Counted from the first letter of the stretch, positions 43,014 to 53,912 are shown. The stretch is 64,000 nt of DNA from Rhizobiales bacterium 62-47 (GCA_001899255.1 MKVX01000005.1:1-64000), one strand, 5' to 3'. Notes: generated from the letters alone by a model not told the origin. Made by a program: numbers and translations.

Positions 43014-46000
43014 TCATCCGAAACCCGGATGAATGATGTAGTCGTTGGCGGCCAGATGCGCGACGTTCTTCGCGTGCGACGCGTCGTGATGCATCGGATC
43101 GTTGGCGTTGAATTGCGCGACGGGATCATGGGCCTGCTGATGATTGGCCGAATGGTCGTCGGCAGGCCAATTGTGAACCAGGTCGGGACCCGAGGGTGGA
43201 AACAGTGACGCCACGTCATAATGCGGCGCATTGCCGGCATGGAAACCGGTGTCGGACTGCGATCCGGTCTGCTGCGGGAAGATGAAAGTGTCGGGACCTT
43301 GCGCAACGACGCTGGTGCCATGACCACCGACGAGGGTGATCGTCAGCTCCTGACTGCCAGTATTGCCGTGGCCATCATTGACCTGCGCCGTGTAGTCGAT
43401 GGTCAAGGTATCGCCGCACTTGAGAAAGTCGAGATTTACGGTTCCCGGATCGTAGACCCAGTGCAGTGTCGATGCGCCGCCATTAGTGGTAGCGCTATCG
43501 AACGTCACCGCGCTGGCCGCAACCAGCGACGCCACATCGGCGTCGCACGGCAACGTCGTCGAGCCGTTGAAAGTCACGGAGGCATCGCCAGTGACCGATG
43601 CGGTCAACGTGTCGCCGATATCGGCATCGCTCGCCGTCACCGTCCCGGTCAGCGGCGCAATCACCGTTTCATGATGATACGTTTCCACGGTTTGCGCAGA
43701 CGGATTCGTCGCAGAGAGAATCTGTGGCGCATCGTCAGTACCGGTGACCACCAGCGTCACCGGCTGCTTCGACGACGTCCCTGTCGGCACGCCATCGTGA
43801 TAATCGGTGACGGTGATGTCATAGGTCAGCGTCAGCGTCTGGCCGTCGCGCAGGAAATCCAGCAGGTGATCGGGGATGGCAAAATCCCACTTCAGGGTGC
43901 CCGAACCGCTCCCGGTGCTGTCGGGATCGTCAACGCCATTCGCTATGCCAGCGGCAATATGCGCCGTCATCGCGGTTTGCAGCGCCAATAGGGTTGCCGC
44001 CGGAACGACGCCGTCAGGGCACACCACCTTATCGGCGATCAGACAGACCGAAGCCTGATGGGTGTCGGTGAGATCGACATCGGTGAATTGCAGCGAGCCG
44101 CAGGCCACGTCCTGCACGGCGTGAGACGTTCCCGCGTCAGCCTGCTTGACGATCGTATGCACGCCGACGTCGGCCGTCAGTACCGGCGCGTCGTTGGTCC
44201 CGGTCACTTTCACCGTCACCGTTTCGGTGCCGGTAGCTCCGAACGCATCGGTGACGTTCAGGGTATAGACAAGATCCACGGTTTCGCCGGCGGCAAGATA
44301 ATCGAACGTCTTGTCGGGCGCCGAGAAATGCTCGGTGATCACGCCGTTGCTGGAACCGACATCCTTGCTGATGCTTTGCACCGAGAGAAACGACCGCAAC
44401 GCCGCGTCCAGCGCGGCGGCATCGTGCGGCAGGCCGGAAGTGACCCCGGTCGCGCTCGCATGCACGATACTGACGGCATAACCGCTCGCACTGTCGCTGA
44501 AATCGACATCCTGAAATGGAATCAGGATGGTCTGAGTGTTCGGATTGGATGAGCCGGTATGTCCGGCAAGCTCGCTCAGCGAAACCGAGACATTCGAGAA
44601 CGCGAATTCGGGTGCGTCGTCCAGTCCCTTGACGGTGAACTGCAACGTCTCGTGTACCGTGTCTGGTCCGGATTTGGCGTCAAATGCAATGATGAAGACC
44701 GCCTTCTCATTCGCGCCAAGGAAGCGGAACGTGCTGGGATCGTAAGTCACGATGCCGGTCGCGGGATCGATCGACACCAGATTGAGCAGATTGAAACTCG
44801 CGGGGATCGAAGCCGGTCCGATGGCGCTGACGACCTTCCCGGTGCCCGGCACGTAAGGTATCGCGACATCGAAGAACGGCGGCACACCGACATTCGGATC
44901 GTTGATGGTGACATGATCGGCAGTGCTGAACGTCTTGTTGCCGGGCGTTGAGGACTGCGTGTCCTCGACATTGCCGACACCGCCGGACTGAAACGTCGAC
45001 GCGCTTGTGACGGTGATCTGCGGTGGTGTGTTGACGGTCGTGCTGGGGAAGATCGGAATCAGATCGGCGAACTTCATCGCCTCCGCGGTTGTGGTGATAC
45101 CCAACGCGGTGAGGATGCCGGGCAGCGTGCCGGGGGGAAATGGATAGAAGCCGCTGTCGGGAAACGGCGTGGTGCCGGAGCCGACCGAGCCGAACTTCCT
45201 GTGGCCGGTGTCGTCGAAATTGAACGTCGGAAACGCGATCGAAAACACCTGCCGGACGATGTCGCGCTCGGATTGCAGATCCTGCGTGGTCTTGAGTTGC
45301 TGCGACAGCGTCGGCTGACCCGTGCCGCCCGGAGTTACAAGGGTCACCTGCCCGGCTTGCGATACGCTGCCCAGCGGCGCACCAGAGAGCTTGTCGTAGA
45401 GCACGAACGACCCGGTGACGTTGCCCGGTTCGGTCAACACCGAGAATTTGGTCGGGCCGTTGTCCGCAGCAATCTCAACCAGAACCGCGGTGCCGCGGAT
45501 GCCCATCGTCGCGACCGGCGTATCGACGCGCATATTGCCGCTCTTGGCGATCTGTCCGGCGACGAAAGTGATGGTGCCCTGCACCAGGCTGAGGAACGTC
45601 GAATTCGACGACCCGCCTGGGTCGTAGACCATTTCGTTCAGCACCATGCGCGCGTTCGACGACAGGCTGAACGCCGTGCCATCGGCAAACGAAATGCCCA
45701 GCGCGGAATCGGGACCGGATTGCAGAACGTCGCTCTTGAAGACGTTGTCGCCGATGTTGAGTTCGACCGACACGCCATTGCGTATCACGCTGGCGCTTCC
45801 GGTCAGTTTGGCGACATGGCCTATCGGATTGGCATTGCCGGGCGCGGGACTGGCTTGCGCATAAGCATTGTGACCGGTCAGCGCATCGACGACCTTGCCG
45901 GACAGACTCGCGCCATCCGGCGAGAACAGATCGGAGTGATTGGCGTTCTTGAAATAATTGCTGACGACAAACTTTTGGCCGTCGCCGGTCAGGATCAGGT

Positions 46001-46172
46001 TGTCGCCGGAACGTTCGAAATGTCCTGCAAACAACAGATGCGCATCGGGAACCGTAATGCGGCCGCCGGTTGCCTGTAGATCGTTGCTGTCATGGCTGTG
46101 AGCATCAATGTTCGTACGCGGAACAACGATCTGATCGAACGACAAATCAGTAAGGTTCGCAGAGGTACGCAT
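43014..46172 (-). CDS. FecR/cadherin-like (VCBS-type) secreted repeat protein
   Basis: The product is about 1052 residues. Residues 100-220 contain a FecR-like domain (GDNVFKSDVLQSGPDSALGISFADGTAFSL and GNMRVDTPVATMGIRGTAVL). From about 430 are four or so VCBS/cadherin-like repeats, each ending in a VTGTNDAP or GTDDAP turn. The C-terminus is aspartate- and histidine-rich (DDHSANHQQAHDP, DPMHHDASHAKN). There is no Sec signal; export by the adjacent type I system is inferred. ATG 46172 is preferred over an in-frame TTG at 46205. It is the first gene of the secretion/cyclase locus and probably an adhesin or surface matrix protein. Confidence 0.85.
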   Translation of the reverse strand: MRTSANLTDLSFDQIVVPRTNIDAHSHDSNDLQATGGRITVPDAHLLFAGHFERSGDNLILTGDGQKFVVSNYFKNANHSDLFSPDGASLSGKVVDALTGHNAYAQASPAPGNANPIGHVAKLTGSASVIRNGVSVELNIGDNVFKSDVLQSGPDSALGISFADGTAFSLSSNARMVLNEMVYDPGGSSNSTFLSLVQGTITFVAGQIAKSGNMRVDTPVATMGIRGTAVLVEIAADNGPTKFSVLTEPGNVTGSFVLYDKLSGAPLGSVSQAGQVTLVTPGGTGQPTLSQQLKTTQDLQSERDIVRQVFSIAFPTFNFDDTGHRKFGSVGSGTTPFPDSGFYPFPPGTLPGILTALGITTTAEAMKFADLIPIFPSTTVNTPPQITVTSASTFQSGGVGNVEDTQSSTPGNKTFSTADHVTINDPNVGVPPFFDVAIPYVPGTGKVVSAIGPASIPASFNLLNLVSIDPATGIVTYDPSTFRFLGANEKAVFIIAFDAKSGPDTVHETLQFTVKGLDDAPEFAFSNVSVSLSELAGHTGSSNPNTQTILIPFQDVDFSDSASGYAVSIVHASATGVTSGLPHDAAALDAALRSFLSVQSISKDVGSSNGVITEHFSAPDKTFDYLAAGETVDLVYTLNVTDAFGATGTETVTVKVTGTNDAPVLTADVGVHTIVKQADAGTSHAVQDVACGSLQFTDVDLTDTHQASVCLIADKVVCPDGVVPAATLLALQTAMTAHIAAGIANGVDDPDSTGSGSGTLKWDFAIPDHLLDFLRDGQTLTLTYDITVTDYHDGVPTGTSSKQPVTLVVTGTDDAPQILSATNPSAQTVETYHHETVIAPLTGTVTASDADIGDTLTASVTGDASVTFNGSTTLPCDADVASLVAASAVTFDSATTNGGASTLHWVYDPGTVNLDFLKCGDTLTIDYTAQVNDGHGNTGSQELTITLVGGHGTSVVAQGPDTFIFPQQTGSQSDTGFHAGNAPHYDVASLFPPSGPDLVHNWPADDHSANHQQAHDPVAQFNANDPMHHDASHAKNVAHLAANDYIIHPGFG

Positions 46173-46547
46173 CGAGCTACTCGCGAATACGGGATATAAT
46201 TTCAAACTAAATTAACTAGATATTAAATATGTTTAGCATCGATGTACCGCGACGCCAAGGCGCCCGGTTCCCGAAACCAACACATGGCTAATGCCGGAGA
46301 CCATGTTGCGATGCGGGAGGTTTCGTCGTGCGGAAGCTGGCGGTCTTCACCCTCGGTTTTGCGTCTGAGCCGCATCGGCGAACGTTCAATGACGCCTTCT
46401 CACAAAGCCGGGACCAGACCGCGCCAAACCAATCCGGCTTCAACCGCGGCGATTTTCGAGCCCTCGGGGCATTCGAAATAATTATTTATATCAGTATCTT
46501 GGATAAAAAAGGCAGGCGCGCGGGCGTAGCGAAAAGCTGTGCACGCG
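46173..46547. promoter_or_regulatory. AT-rich intergenic region upstream of the secreted-protein gene
   Basis: About 375 bp between the end of coxG and the secreted-protein gene. Two AT-rich islands stand out, at about 46195-46235 and 46480-46510, in otherwise GC-rich DNA. The first holds several TAATAT/ATTATA-like boxes on the minus strand just upstream of the start at 46172 and is the likely promoter. No reading frame between them is convincing. Confidence 0.5.
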
Positions 46548-47168
46548 CTAACTGCGATGCGAACAGATCGGGGCGTCGAGCGAGGCATCGAGATGCTGGT
46601 GCTCTCCGGTCAGGCAGCACCAATTGGCTCCCAACGCGAGCACCAGGACCGCCGCGCCGGCCGACCCGGTCAAGCGGCCGAGCCAGCTTTTCTTGCCCGC
46701 CTCCGCAGCCTCCCCGCTCGCCTCGCCACCGCCGACCGCGTCACCGAACGACTTGAAGAACTCGCCGGCAAGTTTCTTTGCCGTGGAATCGATCAGGCGT
46801 CCGCCGAGCTGCGCCAGCTTGCCGCCGATCTGCGCATCGACATCATAGTGCAGGATGGTGACGTCCTCGCCTTCGGATTCCAGCCGCACCGTCGCGCCAC
46901 CTTTGGCGAACCCGGCAACGCCGCCAGAGCCTTCGCCGGAAATGCGATAGCTGTTCGGCGGATCGAGATCGGACAACGTCACCTTGCCGCCGAACGTTGC
47001 CTTGACCGGGCCGACCTTGAACACCACCGTCGCGGTCATCTCGGTCGGCGACGTCATCTCCAGCGACTGGCAACCGGGGATACAGCTCCGCAGCACGTCG
47101 GGATTGTTGAGCGCCGCCCAGACTTTCTGCTTGGAAGCGGCAATACGCTGGCTGTCATTCATCTGCAC
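46548..47168 (-). CDS. coxG: CoxG, CO dehydrogenase membrane-recruitment protein
   Basis: The product is 206 residues. It is a START/Bet v 1-like protein: SKQKVWAALNNPDVLRSCIPGCQSLEM at the N-terminus and VVFKVGPVKATFGGKVTL, the CoxG pattern. A hydrophobic segment near 165-185 (GSAGAAVLVLALGANWCCL) follows a charged linker and can anchor in the membrane, consistent with the known role of CoxG in attaching CO dehydrogenase to the cytoplasmic membrane and quinones. It is the last gene of the cox run, 11 bp after the XdhC-like gene. Confidence 0.9.
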   Translation of the reverse strand: MQMNDSQRIAASKQKVWAALNNPDVLRSCIPGCQSLEMTSPTEMTATVVFKVGPVKATFGGKVTLSDLDPPNSYRISGEGSGGVAGFAKGGATVRLESEGEDVTILHYDVDAQIGGKLAQLGGRLIDSTAKKLAGEFFKSFGDAVGGGEASGEAAEAGKKSWLGRLTGSAGAAVLVLALGANWCCLTGEHQHLDASLDAPICSHRS

Positions 47169-47179
47169 GGTGCAATTCC

Positions 47180-48013
47180 TTAGCTGGCGGTGATAGGGGC
47201 GATGCGTTGGCCACGCCGCCGCTCGATGGTGATTTCGGCGAGGATCGACATGGCGATCTCCTCCGGCGTGATGGCGCTGAGGTCGAGGCCCGCCGGCGCC
47301 TTGACGCGATCGATATCCTCCACAGCCGCGCCACCGGCGATGAGCTTGTCGCGCAACGCCTTCATCTTGCGGCGGCTGCCGACGAAAGCGTGATACTCGG
47401 CCTTGATGGCGACGGCGGCACGCAGCGCCGCTTCATCGCCCTTTCCCTGCGTCGAGACCACGACAAAGCGCCGCGCCTCGTTGAGCAGCTGGGGTTCGAA
47501 TCCATCGACAATCACATCGGCATCGGGCGCCTCGGACAGGTCGGCCGCGGGAACGGCTACCGTCACGTGATAACCCAGCACCCGCGCCTGCGCCGCTAGC
47601 GACAGCGCCACAGGGCTCGCGCCGAAAATCAGCAACACAGGATGCGGCAGCACCGGCTCGACAAAAATATCCATGGTGCCTTTGCTCGGACACATGTTCT
47701 TGGCGAAACGCACGCCGTCGCGATTCTCCCCCGGTTTGACGCCGAGTTCGGCGAGCAGATTCTCCGGCTGCACCGAAATCATGCGCGGCGCGCCATCGGC
47801 CAATGCCTCGCGCGCCGCCTTGAGCACGGCGCCGCGCGCGCAACCGCCCCCGATCCATCCGGCGACGATGGTGCCATCCGGCCGGATCACCGCCTTGGCG
47901 CCCGCCTTGGCTGCGGTTACCGAGACGGTGCGCACCACGGTAGCCAGCGCGAACGGCTGCTCGGCTGCTTTCAGCTGCGCGACGAGATCGATCACTTCGA
48001 CATGCACGGTCAT
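47180..48013 (-). CDS. coxF: CoxF, XdhC-type maturation factor
   Basis: The product is 277 residues. The XdhC N-terminal motif is visible (QPFALATVVRTVSVTAAKAGAKAVI and GWIGGGCARGAVL), and the C-terminal XdhC Rossmann domain contains PVLLIFGASPVALSLAAQARVLGYHVTVA. Members bind molybdenum cofactor or help insert sulfur into molybdenum hydroxylases. In CO dehydrogenase operons the protein in this place is CoxF, needed for active-site maturation. CoxI is also XdhC-like, so the assignment rests on the order D-E-F-G. Confidence 0.82.
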   Translation of the reverse strand: MTVHVEVIDLVAQLKAAEQPFALATVVRTVSVTAAKAGAKAVIRPDGTIVAGWIGGGCARGAVLKAAREALADGAPRMISVQPENLLAELGVKPGENRDGVRFAKNMCPSKGTMDIFVEPVLPHPVLLIFGASPVALSLAAQARVLGYHVTVAVPAADLSEAPDADVIVDGFEPQLLNEARRFVVVSTQGKGDEAALRAAVAIKAEYHAFVGSRRKMKALRDKLIAGGAAVEDIDRVKAPAGLDLSAITPEEIAMSILAEITIERRRGQRIAPITAS

Positions 48014-48024
48014 CGGATCGCCTC

Positions 48025-49233
48025 CTACAACCTGGCCAGATACGGTTCGAGCGCGGTCAGGCTCTGCAACGTGTGGGCGGGCGCATAGAGATCAACATGC
48101 GGCAGCGCCGCCTTGATGCCGGCGGCCTCCGGCGCATAACCTTCCCAACCCATCATCGGATTGAGCCAGACGATGCGGCGGCAGCGCTTCGCCAGCGCCG
48201 CCATCTCGCGGCCGAGCAATTTCGCGTCGCCGGTCTCGTAACCGTCCGACACGATCATGACGCAGGTGCGCGCATGGATCACCCGCGCCGCATGCCAGCG
48301 ATTGAACGTCTGCAAGCACAGCCCGATGCGGGTGCCACCGCCGGCGCCTTGCGCCATCATCGACAGCCGGTCCAGCGCGCGCGCCGGATCGCGTTCCTTC
48401 ATCGCATCCGAGACATGGGCCAGTTGAGTGTGAAACAGAAATGCTTCGGCTTCGCGAAACTCATCCAGTACGCCATGAATGAAGCGGATGAAAACACCAG
48501 TATACATGCTCATCGAGCCGGACGCATCGAGCAACACGACGAGGCGCAGCGGTTTGATCTTGCGTTGGCGTTTCACCAGGTCGATCGGCACACCACCACG
48601 GCTGATATTGGCATGGATGGTGCGGCGAAGATCGAGCCGGTAGCCGCGCCGCCGCGCCAGATCGCGCCGCGTCAACCGCGTCCGCATCACCTTTGCAAGT
48701 TGCGACGCTGCCGCGTGGGCCTGCGCGATCTGCTCGGGATCGCTCAACTTGCGGAAATCAACCTCGGTCATATTCTCCGCCTGCGATGCGCCTTCCATGC
48801 GGCCTTCGCTGCCTTGCCGACCAGCGGACTCATCGGCTGACAAGGTTTGATCCGAGACGGCTTCGTCACCCGATCGGCTGACATTGCTGTCCTGCAGGCT
48901 TTTGAGCGACGGATTGTTGGCCGGTTTCGATGCGCCTGCAATCGAGGTCCGCGACTTCACCCGCTTGCCGAGCCAGAACGCATCGAAGATGCCATCGAAC
49001 TTGTCCCAGTCGGCTTTGCGCGCACACACCAGATGCTTGAGCGCCGAGCGCAGCAAATCCGGCCGCGCCGCGTAGCCGTCCGCAATCAACGTGGCAGCAT
49101 CTTCGCTTTCGCGCGGCCCGACTGCAAAACCGTTGTCACGCAGCGTCGCGATGAAGGCGACCAGCCTCGCCGCGACGCGCGCATCGATGTCGCCGCCGCC
49201 ACGTTCCGCCCGCAATGCGCCGTGTGCGCTCAT
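48025..49233 (-). CDS. coxE: CoxE, VWA-domain maturation protein
   Basis: The product is 402 residues. The N-terminal helical half includes FIATLRDNGFAVGPRESEDAA. The C-terminal von Willebrand A domain has the metal-site motif VVLLDASGSMSMYTGVF (DxSxS) and later MIVSDGYETGDAKLL. CoxE works with the AAA ATPase CoxD to assemble the Cu-S-Mo centre. The start overlaps the coxD stop by 4 bases. Confidence 0.9.
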   Translation of the reverse strand: MSAHGALRAERGGGDIDARVAARLVAFIATLRDNGFAVGPRESEDAATLIADGYAARPDLLRSALKHLVCARKADWDKFDGIFDAFWLGKRVKSRTSIAGASKPANNPSLKSLQDSNVSRSGDEAVSDQTLSADESAGRQGSEGRMEGASQAENMTEVDFRKLSDPEQIAQAHAAASQLAKVMRTRLTRRDLARRRGYRLDLRRTIHANISRGGVPIDLVKRQRKIKPLRLVVLLDASGSMSMYTGVFIRFIHGVLDEFREAEAFLFHTQLAHVSDAMKERDPARALDRLSMMAQGAGGGTRIGLCLQTFNRWHAARVIHARTCVMIVSDGYETGDAKLLGREMAALAKRCRRIVWLNPMMGWEGYAPEAAGIKAALPHVDLYAPAHTLQSLTALEPYLARL

Positions 49234-50102
49234 GCCACCTTGCCCAACAGTTTCGCCGTGACCTCCGGCTTGAAGCGCGCCTTGTCTTCATGCGTCTTGA
49301 GCAGACACATCAACGTGTCGTGCACCAGTTCGGGATCGTCGTGGAGATCACGCACATCGAGCCCGACCAGCGCCGCGGCCCAGTCCAGCGTCTCGGCGAC
49401 GCCCGGGACTTTACGCAAATCCTCCTTGCGGATGTTCTCGACCATGCGGGCGATCTGCAAGGCCAGCGATGCGCCGGTGCCCGCCACCCGCGCCATGATG
49501 ATGCGCGCCTCGCGATCGGCATCCGGATAATCAACGTAGTGATAGAGGCAGCGGCGCCGCAGCGCGTCGGACAACTCGCGGGTACCGTTCGAAGTCAGCA
49601 CGACATGCGGAATCGAGGTTGCCCGGATGGTGCCGAGTTCGGGAATCGACACCTGGAAATCCGACAGCAGTTCGAGCAGGAAGGCCTCGAACTCGTCATC
49701 GGCACGATCGATCTCATCGATCAGCAGCACTGGTGGTTTGCTGCGCCGGATCGCCGCCAAGAGCGGCCGCTCCAGCAGATATTTTTCCGAGAATATCTGA
49801 TCTTCGATCTCGGCCGCACCTTTGCCCTGATGCGCCTGGATTGCCAGCAATTGACGCTGATAGTTCCATTCGTAGAGCGCGGCCGACTGGTCGAGCCCCT
49901 CGTAGCATTGCAAGCGAATCAACTCGGTCGCGTGCACCGCGGCAAGCGCCTTGGCGACTTCGGTCTTGCCGACACCCGCTTCGCCTTCCAGCAACAGCGG
50001 GCGTCGCAACGATTGCATCAACGCGATCGCCGTCGCCAGTTCGCTGTCGGCGATATAGCCGGCAGCGGCCAGACGTTCGGCGATCTCCGCGCGGTTCTTC
50101 AT
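49230..50102 (-). CDS. coxD: CoxD, MoxR-type AAA+ ATPase
   Basis: The product is 290 residues. Walker A is GEAGVGKTE, Walker B is VLLIDEIDRAD, and the sensor region VVLTSNGTRELSDALRRRCLYHYVDYPD is MoxR-like. CoxD is the chaperone-type ATPase required to build the [CuSMoO2] cluster in CoxL. It starts two bases after the coxL stop and overlaps coxE. Confidence 0.93.
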   Translation of the reverse strand: MKNRAEIAERLAAAGYIADSELATAIALMQSLRRPLLLEGEAGVGKTEVAKALAAVHATELIRLQCYEGLDQSAALYEWNYQRQLLAIQAHQGKGAAEIEDQIFSEKYLLERPLLAAIRRSKPPVLLIDEIDRADDEFEAFLLELLSDFQVSIPELGTIRATSIPHVVLTSNGTRELSDALRRRCLYHYVDYPDADREARIIMARVAGTGASLALQIARMVENIRKEDLRKVPGVAETLDWAAALVGLDVRDLHDDPELVHDTLMCLLKTHEDKARFKPEVTAKLLGKVA

Positions 50103-50104
50103 GG

Positions 50105-52543
50105 TTATGCGGCAGCTCCGGCGCCCTTGATGACTCCGAGGTCACGTGCCGCCTTCCAGTTGCGCCAGTGATCGTGCGGCATCTGGATGTGCGTCGCGCC
50201 GAGGAACGAGAACGCGTCGTTGACCGCGTTGGAGAACGCCGGTACGCCGCCGACATTCGGACTCTCGCCAACGCCCTTGGCGCCGATCGGATGATGCGGC
50301 GATGGCGTCACCGTGAAGTCGGTTTCCCAATGGGGCGTCTCGTAAGCTGTCGGCAGGAAGAAATCCATGAACGATCCGCCGAGCACGTTGCCCTCTTTAT
50401 CGTAATGGATCTCTTGCCCCATGGCGATGGCGAACGCCTCTGTCAGACCGCCATGGACCTGTCCCTCGATGATCATCGGATTGATGCGGGTGCCGCAATC
50501 ATCCAGCGCATAGAAGCGACGCACCTTGTAGACACCGGTATCGACGTCGATATCCATCACGCAAATATAGGCACCGAACGGATACGTCATGTTCGGCGGA
50601 TCGTAATAGCTCACCGCCTCGAGTCCCGGCTCCATGCCGGGCGGCGGCGTGTTGTAGGCGATCCAGCAGATATCCTTCATGCCGAGGAACTTCTCCGGCA
50701 ATCCCTTGACGCGGAAGCCGTCGATATCCCATTCGAGATCGTCTTCATGAACCTCGAGCTTGTAGGCCGCGATCATCTGCGCTTTGGCTCTGATCTTGCG
50801 CGCGGCCATGGCAATGGCCGCGCCGGCCACCGGTGTCGAACGCGAGCCGTAGGTACCGAGCCCGTAAGGCGCGGTGTCGGTGTTGCCTTCCTCGACCTTG
50901 ATGTTATCGGCGGGAATGCCGATTTCGGTGGCGATGATCTGCGCCCACGTCGTCTCGTGGCCCTGCCCCTGGCTCTTGCTGCCCATTCGCGCGACGCCGG
51001 CACCGGTCGGGTGCATGCGGATTTCGCAGGAGTCAAACATCGCAATGCCGAGGATGTCGCAATTCTTCGACGGACCCGCACCGACAATCTCGGTGAAGAA
51101 CGACACGCCGATGCCCATGATCTCGCGTGTCTCACCGCGCTTGAACGCCGCGCGCTTGGCGGCCTGCTCCTGGCGCAATTCGCTGTAGCGCGTGGTCTCC
51201 ATCGCCTTCTTCATGGCGGTGTGATAGTCGCCGGAATCGTATTCCCAGCCGAGCGCCGAGTGATACGGAAACTGCTCCGGCCTGATGAAGTTCTTCAGCC
51301 GCAACTCCGCCGGGTCCATGCCGAGCTTCTGCGCCAGGATATCCATGGCGCGCTCGATGCAATACGCCGCTTCGGTGACACGGAACGAACAACGGTAGGC
51401 GACGCCACCCGGGGCCTTGTTGGTGTAGACGCCATCGACCGCCAGATGCGACACCGGGAAATCATATGAACCGGTAACGATGTTGAAAAAGCCCGCCGGC
51501 CATTTCGACGGGTCGGCGCAGGCGTCAAACGCGCCGTGATCGGCCAGCACGTGCACGCGCAGACCGGTGACCTTGCCGTCCTTAGTAGCCGCGATCTCCG
51601 CCGTCATGTGATAATCGCGCGCGAACGACGTCGTGGTGAGATTCTCCATGCGGTCTTCGACCCACTTCACCGGCTTGCCCGTGACGATGGTCGCAACCGC
51701 CGCGCAGATGTAGCCCGGATAAGCGCCGACCTTGTTGCCGAAGCCGCCGCCGATGTCCGGCGAGATGACGTGAATCTTCTGCTCCGGCAGCTTGGCGATC
51801 AGCGCCACCACGGTGCGGATGACATGCGGTGCCTGGAAGGTGCCGTAGATCGTCAGTTCGCCCGTGATTTTGTCGAACGAGCAGACGCACTGGCAGGTTT
51901 CCAGCGGCGACGGATGCACGCGCTGATAGGAGATCAGTTCCTTGATCTTCACGTCGGCCTTGTTGAAGGCGGCGTCGGTCAAGTCCTTGTCGCCGACCGT
52001 CCATTCGAAGATGTGGTTGTGATGCTTGCGCGGCCCGTGCGCGCCATCCTTCTTATCCTTGATATCTTCGCGCAGCACCGGCGCATCGGCGTCCATCGCC
52101 TTGAACGGATCGATCAGCGGCGGCAACGCCTCATACTCGACTTCGACGGCATTAATGCCGTCATCGGCGGCATAACGATCGGTGGCGACGACAAACGCGA
52201 CTTCCTGATTCTGGAACAGCACCTTGCCATCGGCCAGCACCATCTGCACATCGCCGGCCAGGGTCGGCATCCAAGCCAGGTTGACCGTCTTGAGCGTTTC
52301 CGCCGTCAACACCGCCAATACGCCGGGGACCTTCAACGCCTTCTCGGTGTTGATCGACTTGACGCGCGCGTGAGCATGCGGCGAGCGCACGAAATCGCCA
52401 TGCAACATGCCCGGCAGCTTGACGTCGTCGACGTAATTGCCCTTGCCCTGGGTGAAGCGCACGTCCTCGACGCGCTTACGCTTGCAACCCATGCCTTCAA
52501 GGCGCGCTTCACGTTCTTCCCGCGTGGGAGTCATGTCGTTCAT
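50105..52543 (-). CDS. coxL: CoxL, form I CO dehydrogenase molybdenum subunit
   Basis: The product is 812 residues. The form I active-site loop AYRCSFR is at 382-388, so Cys385 should bind copper in the Cu-S-Mo centre (equivalent to Cys388 of Oligotropha CoxL). Other molybdenum-hydroxylase features are [11 protein letters not shown] at 261-271 and GVGES near the C-terminus, which holds the catalytic Glu. Form II enzymes have AYRGAGR instead, so genuine aerobic CO oxidation is supported. The ATG at 52543 has GGAGG upstream and overlaps coxS by 4 bases; the longer frame runs through coxS. Confidence 0.97.
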   Translation of the reverse strand: MNDMTPTREEREARLEGMGCKRKRVEDVRFTQGKGNYVDDVKLPGMLHGDFVRSPHAHARVKSINTEKALKVPGVLAVLTAETLKTVNLAWMPTLAGDVQMVLADGKVLFQNQEVAFVVATDRYAADDGINAVEVEYEALPPLIDPFKAMDADAPVLREDIKDKKDGAHGPRKHHNHIFEWTVGDKDLTDAAFNKADVKIKELISYQRVHPSPLETCQCVCSFDKITGELTIYGTFQAPHVIRTVVALIAKLPEQKIHVISPDIGGGFGNKVGAYPGYICAAVATIVTGKPVKWVEDRMENLTTTSFARDYHMTAEIAATKDGKVTGLRVHVLADHGAFDACADPSKWPAGFFNIVTGSYDFPVSHLAVDGVYTNKAPGGVAYRCSFRVTEAAYCIERAMDILAQKLGMDPAELRLKNFIRPEQFPYHSALGWEYDSGDYHTAMKKAMETTRYSELRQEQAAKRAAFKRGETREIMGIGVSFFTEIVGAGPSKNCDILGIAMFDSCEIRMHPTGAGVARMGSKSQGQGHETTWAQIIATEIGIPADNIKVEEGNTDTAPYGLGTYGSRSTPVAGAAIAMAARKIRAKAQMIAAYKLEVHEDDLEWDIDGFRVKGLPEKFLGMKDICWIAYNTPPPGMEPGLEAVSYYDPPNMTYPFGAYICVMDIDVDTGVYKVRRFYALDDCGTRINPMIIEGQVHGGLTEAFAIAMGQEIHYDKEGNVLGGSFMDFFLPTAYETPHWETDFTVTPSPHHPIGAKGVGESPNVGGVPAFSNAVNDAFSFLGATHIQMPHDHWRNWKAARDLGVIKGAGAAA

Positions 52544-53040
52544 TCTGCGGCCTCCTGAAATTCGACGCCATTGATCTTGGCAGCGGCGTATTGAATCGCC
52601 TTGACGATGTTCTGGTATCCCGTGCAGCGGCAAAGATTGCCGGCGATGCCGAAGCGGATTTCCTCCTCGGTCGGATTGGCATTTTCCTTGAGCAGCCGAT
52701 GCGCGCGCAGGATCATACCCGGCGTGCAGAAGCCGCATTGCAGGCCATGCATCATGCGGAAGCCCTCCTGCAGCGCCGATAGCGTGCCGTCCGGATTGGC
52801 CATGCCTTCGATGGTCGTGATATCGGCGCCCGCGGCCTGCACCGCGAACATGGTGCAACTCTTCACCGACATGCCGTTGAGATCGACGGTGCAGGCCCCG
52901 CAATGCGTGGTGTCGCAGCCGATATGGGTGCCGGTCATCTGCAGGTTTTCGCGGATGAAATGCACCAGCAAGGTGCGCGGCTCGACGAGGCCTTCGACCT
53001 CCGCGCCGTTGACCTTCATCGTGACGTGAGTCTTCGCCAT
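52540..53040 (-). CDS. coxS: CoxS, CO dehydrogenase iron-sulfur subunit
   Basis: The product is 166 residues. The plant-type [2Fe-2S] cluster uses Cys42, Cys47, Cys50 and Cys62 (CDTTHCGAC), and the second cluster uses Cys102, Cys105, Cys137 and Cys139 (CGFC and CRCTG). It passes electrons from CoxL to CoxM. The ATG at 53040 ([10 protein letters not shown]) fits the family N-terminus; an upstream in-frame ATG adds only five residues. Confidence 0.96.
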   Translation of the reverse strand: MAKTHVTMKVNGAEVEGLVEPRTLLVHFIRENLQMTGTHIGCDTTHCGACTVDLNGMSVKSCTMFAVQAAGADITTIEGMANPDGTLSALQEGFRMMHGLQCGFCTPGMILRAHRLLKENANPTEEEIRFGIAGNLCRCTGYQNIVKAIQYAAAKINGVEFQEAAE

Positions 53041-53051
53041 CTGCCCCTCCC

Positions 53052-53912
53052 TCACTTGGCCCGTTGCGCGGCGCGTTGCAGGGCGCGCGTCACCATGACG
53101 CCCCCGACATAGCGCCGGTATTCAGGCGGCCCGCGACCGTCGCCGGCTGGCGACATGATCGCTTCCGCTGCAGCGGCTGCAGCCTTCAACGCGGCATCGT
53201 CGAGGCTGGTGCCGATCACCGCTTGCGCCGCAGCAACGGCGAGCAGCGCAGTCTCCGACAGGTTGGTCAGGCCGATGCGGCAGGTCGCAACCTTGCCGCC
53301 GGACATGGTGAGAACCACCGCCGCTGCCGCCGTGGCGTAATCGCCGATCTTGCGTTTGAGCTTTTCATAAGCGTAGCCGTGACCAGCCGGCGGCGCGGCG
53401 ATGCTGATCGAGGTCAGGATCTCGCCGGGCTCGAGCGCAGTGAAATAGGCACCCTGATAGAAATCGGTCGCCGCGATGCTCCGCGCACCGCCTTTGCCTT
53501 CGACATTATATATGGCGCCCAAGGTCATCATCAACGCGGGCATGTCGTTGCCGGGGTCGCCATTGGCGACATTGCCGCCGACGGTGCCCATGTAGCGGAC
53601 CTGCGGATCGGCGATCACTAGCGAGGTTTCTTGCAGCACCGGCAGCGCGGTGGCGATGATATCCGAGGCAAGCAACTCATGCTGCGTCGTCATCGCGCCG
53701 ATGATGATGTTGCCACCGTCGCGCCGCACCCCCTTAAGTGCGTCGATGCCATGCAGATCGATCAGGTTTTCCGGCGTGGCGAGCCGGAGCTTCATCATCG
53801 GAATCAGGCTGTGGCCACCGGCAAGAGGTCGGGCGTCCTCCAGCGTGGCTAGCAGATTCACTGCCTCGGCCAGGCTTGCCGGCCGATGATAACTGAATTG
53901 GCCAGGAATCAT
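53052..53912 (-). CDS. coxM: CoxM, CO dehydrogenase FAD subunit
   Basis: The product is 286 residues. FAD-binding motifs are [13 protein letters not shown] at about 32-44 and [14 protein letters not shown] at about 110-123. The ATG at 53912 has GGAGGAAA directly upstream. It is the first structural gene, giving the order M-S-L that is characteristic of form I operons (form II is S-L-M). The longer frame to 53978 has no ribosome-binding site. Confidence 0.95.
   Translation of the reverse strand: MIPGQFSYHRPASLAEAVNLLATLEDARPLAGGHSLIPMMKLRLATPENLIDLHGIDALKGVRRDGGNIIIGAMTTQHELLASDIIATALPVLQETSLVIADPQVRYMGTVGGNVANGDPGNDMPALMMTLGAIYNVEGKGGARSIAATDFYQGAYFTALEPGEILTSISIAAPPAGHGYAYEKLKRKIGDYATAAAAVVLTMSGGKVATCRIGLTNLSETALLAVAAAQAVIGTSLDDAALKAAAAAAEAIMSPAGDGRGPPEYRRYVGGVMVTRALQRAAQRAK

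Noticed and set aside
52544-52903. N-terminal extension of coxL
   Set aside because: It lies inside coxS in another frame; the ATG at 52543 has GGAGG and the expected 4-base overlap.
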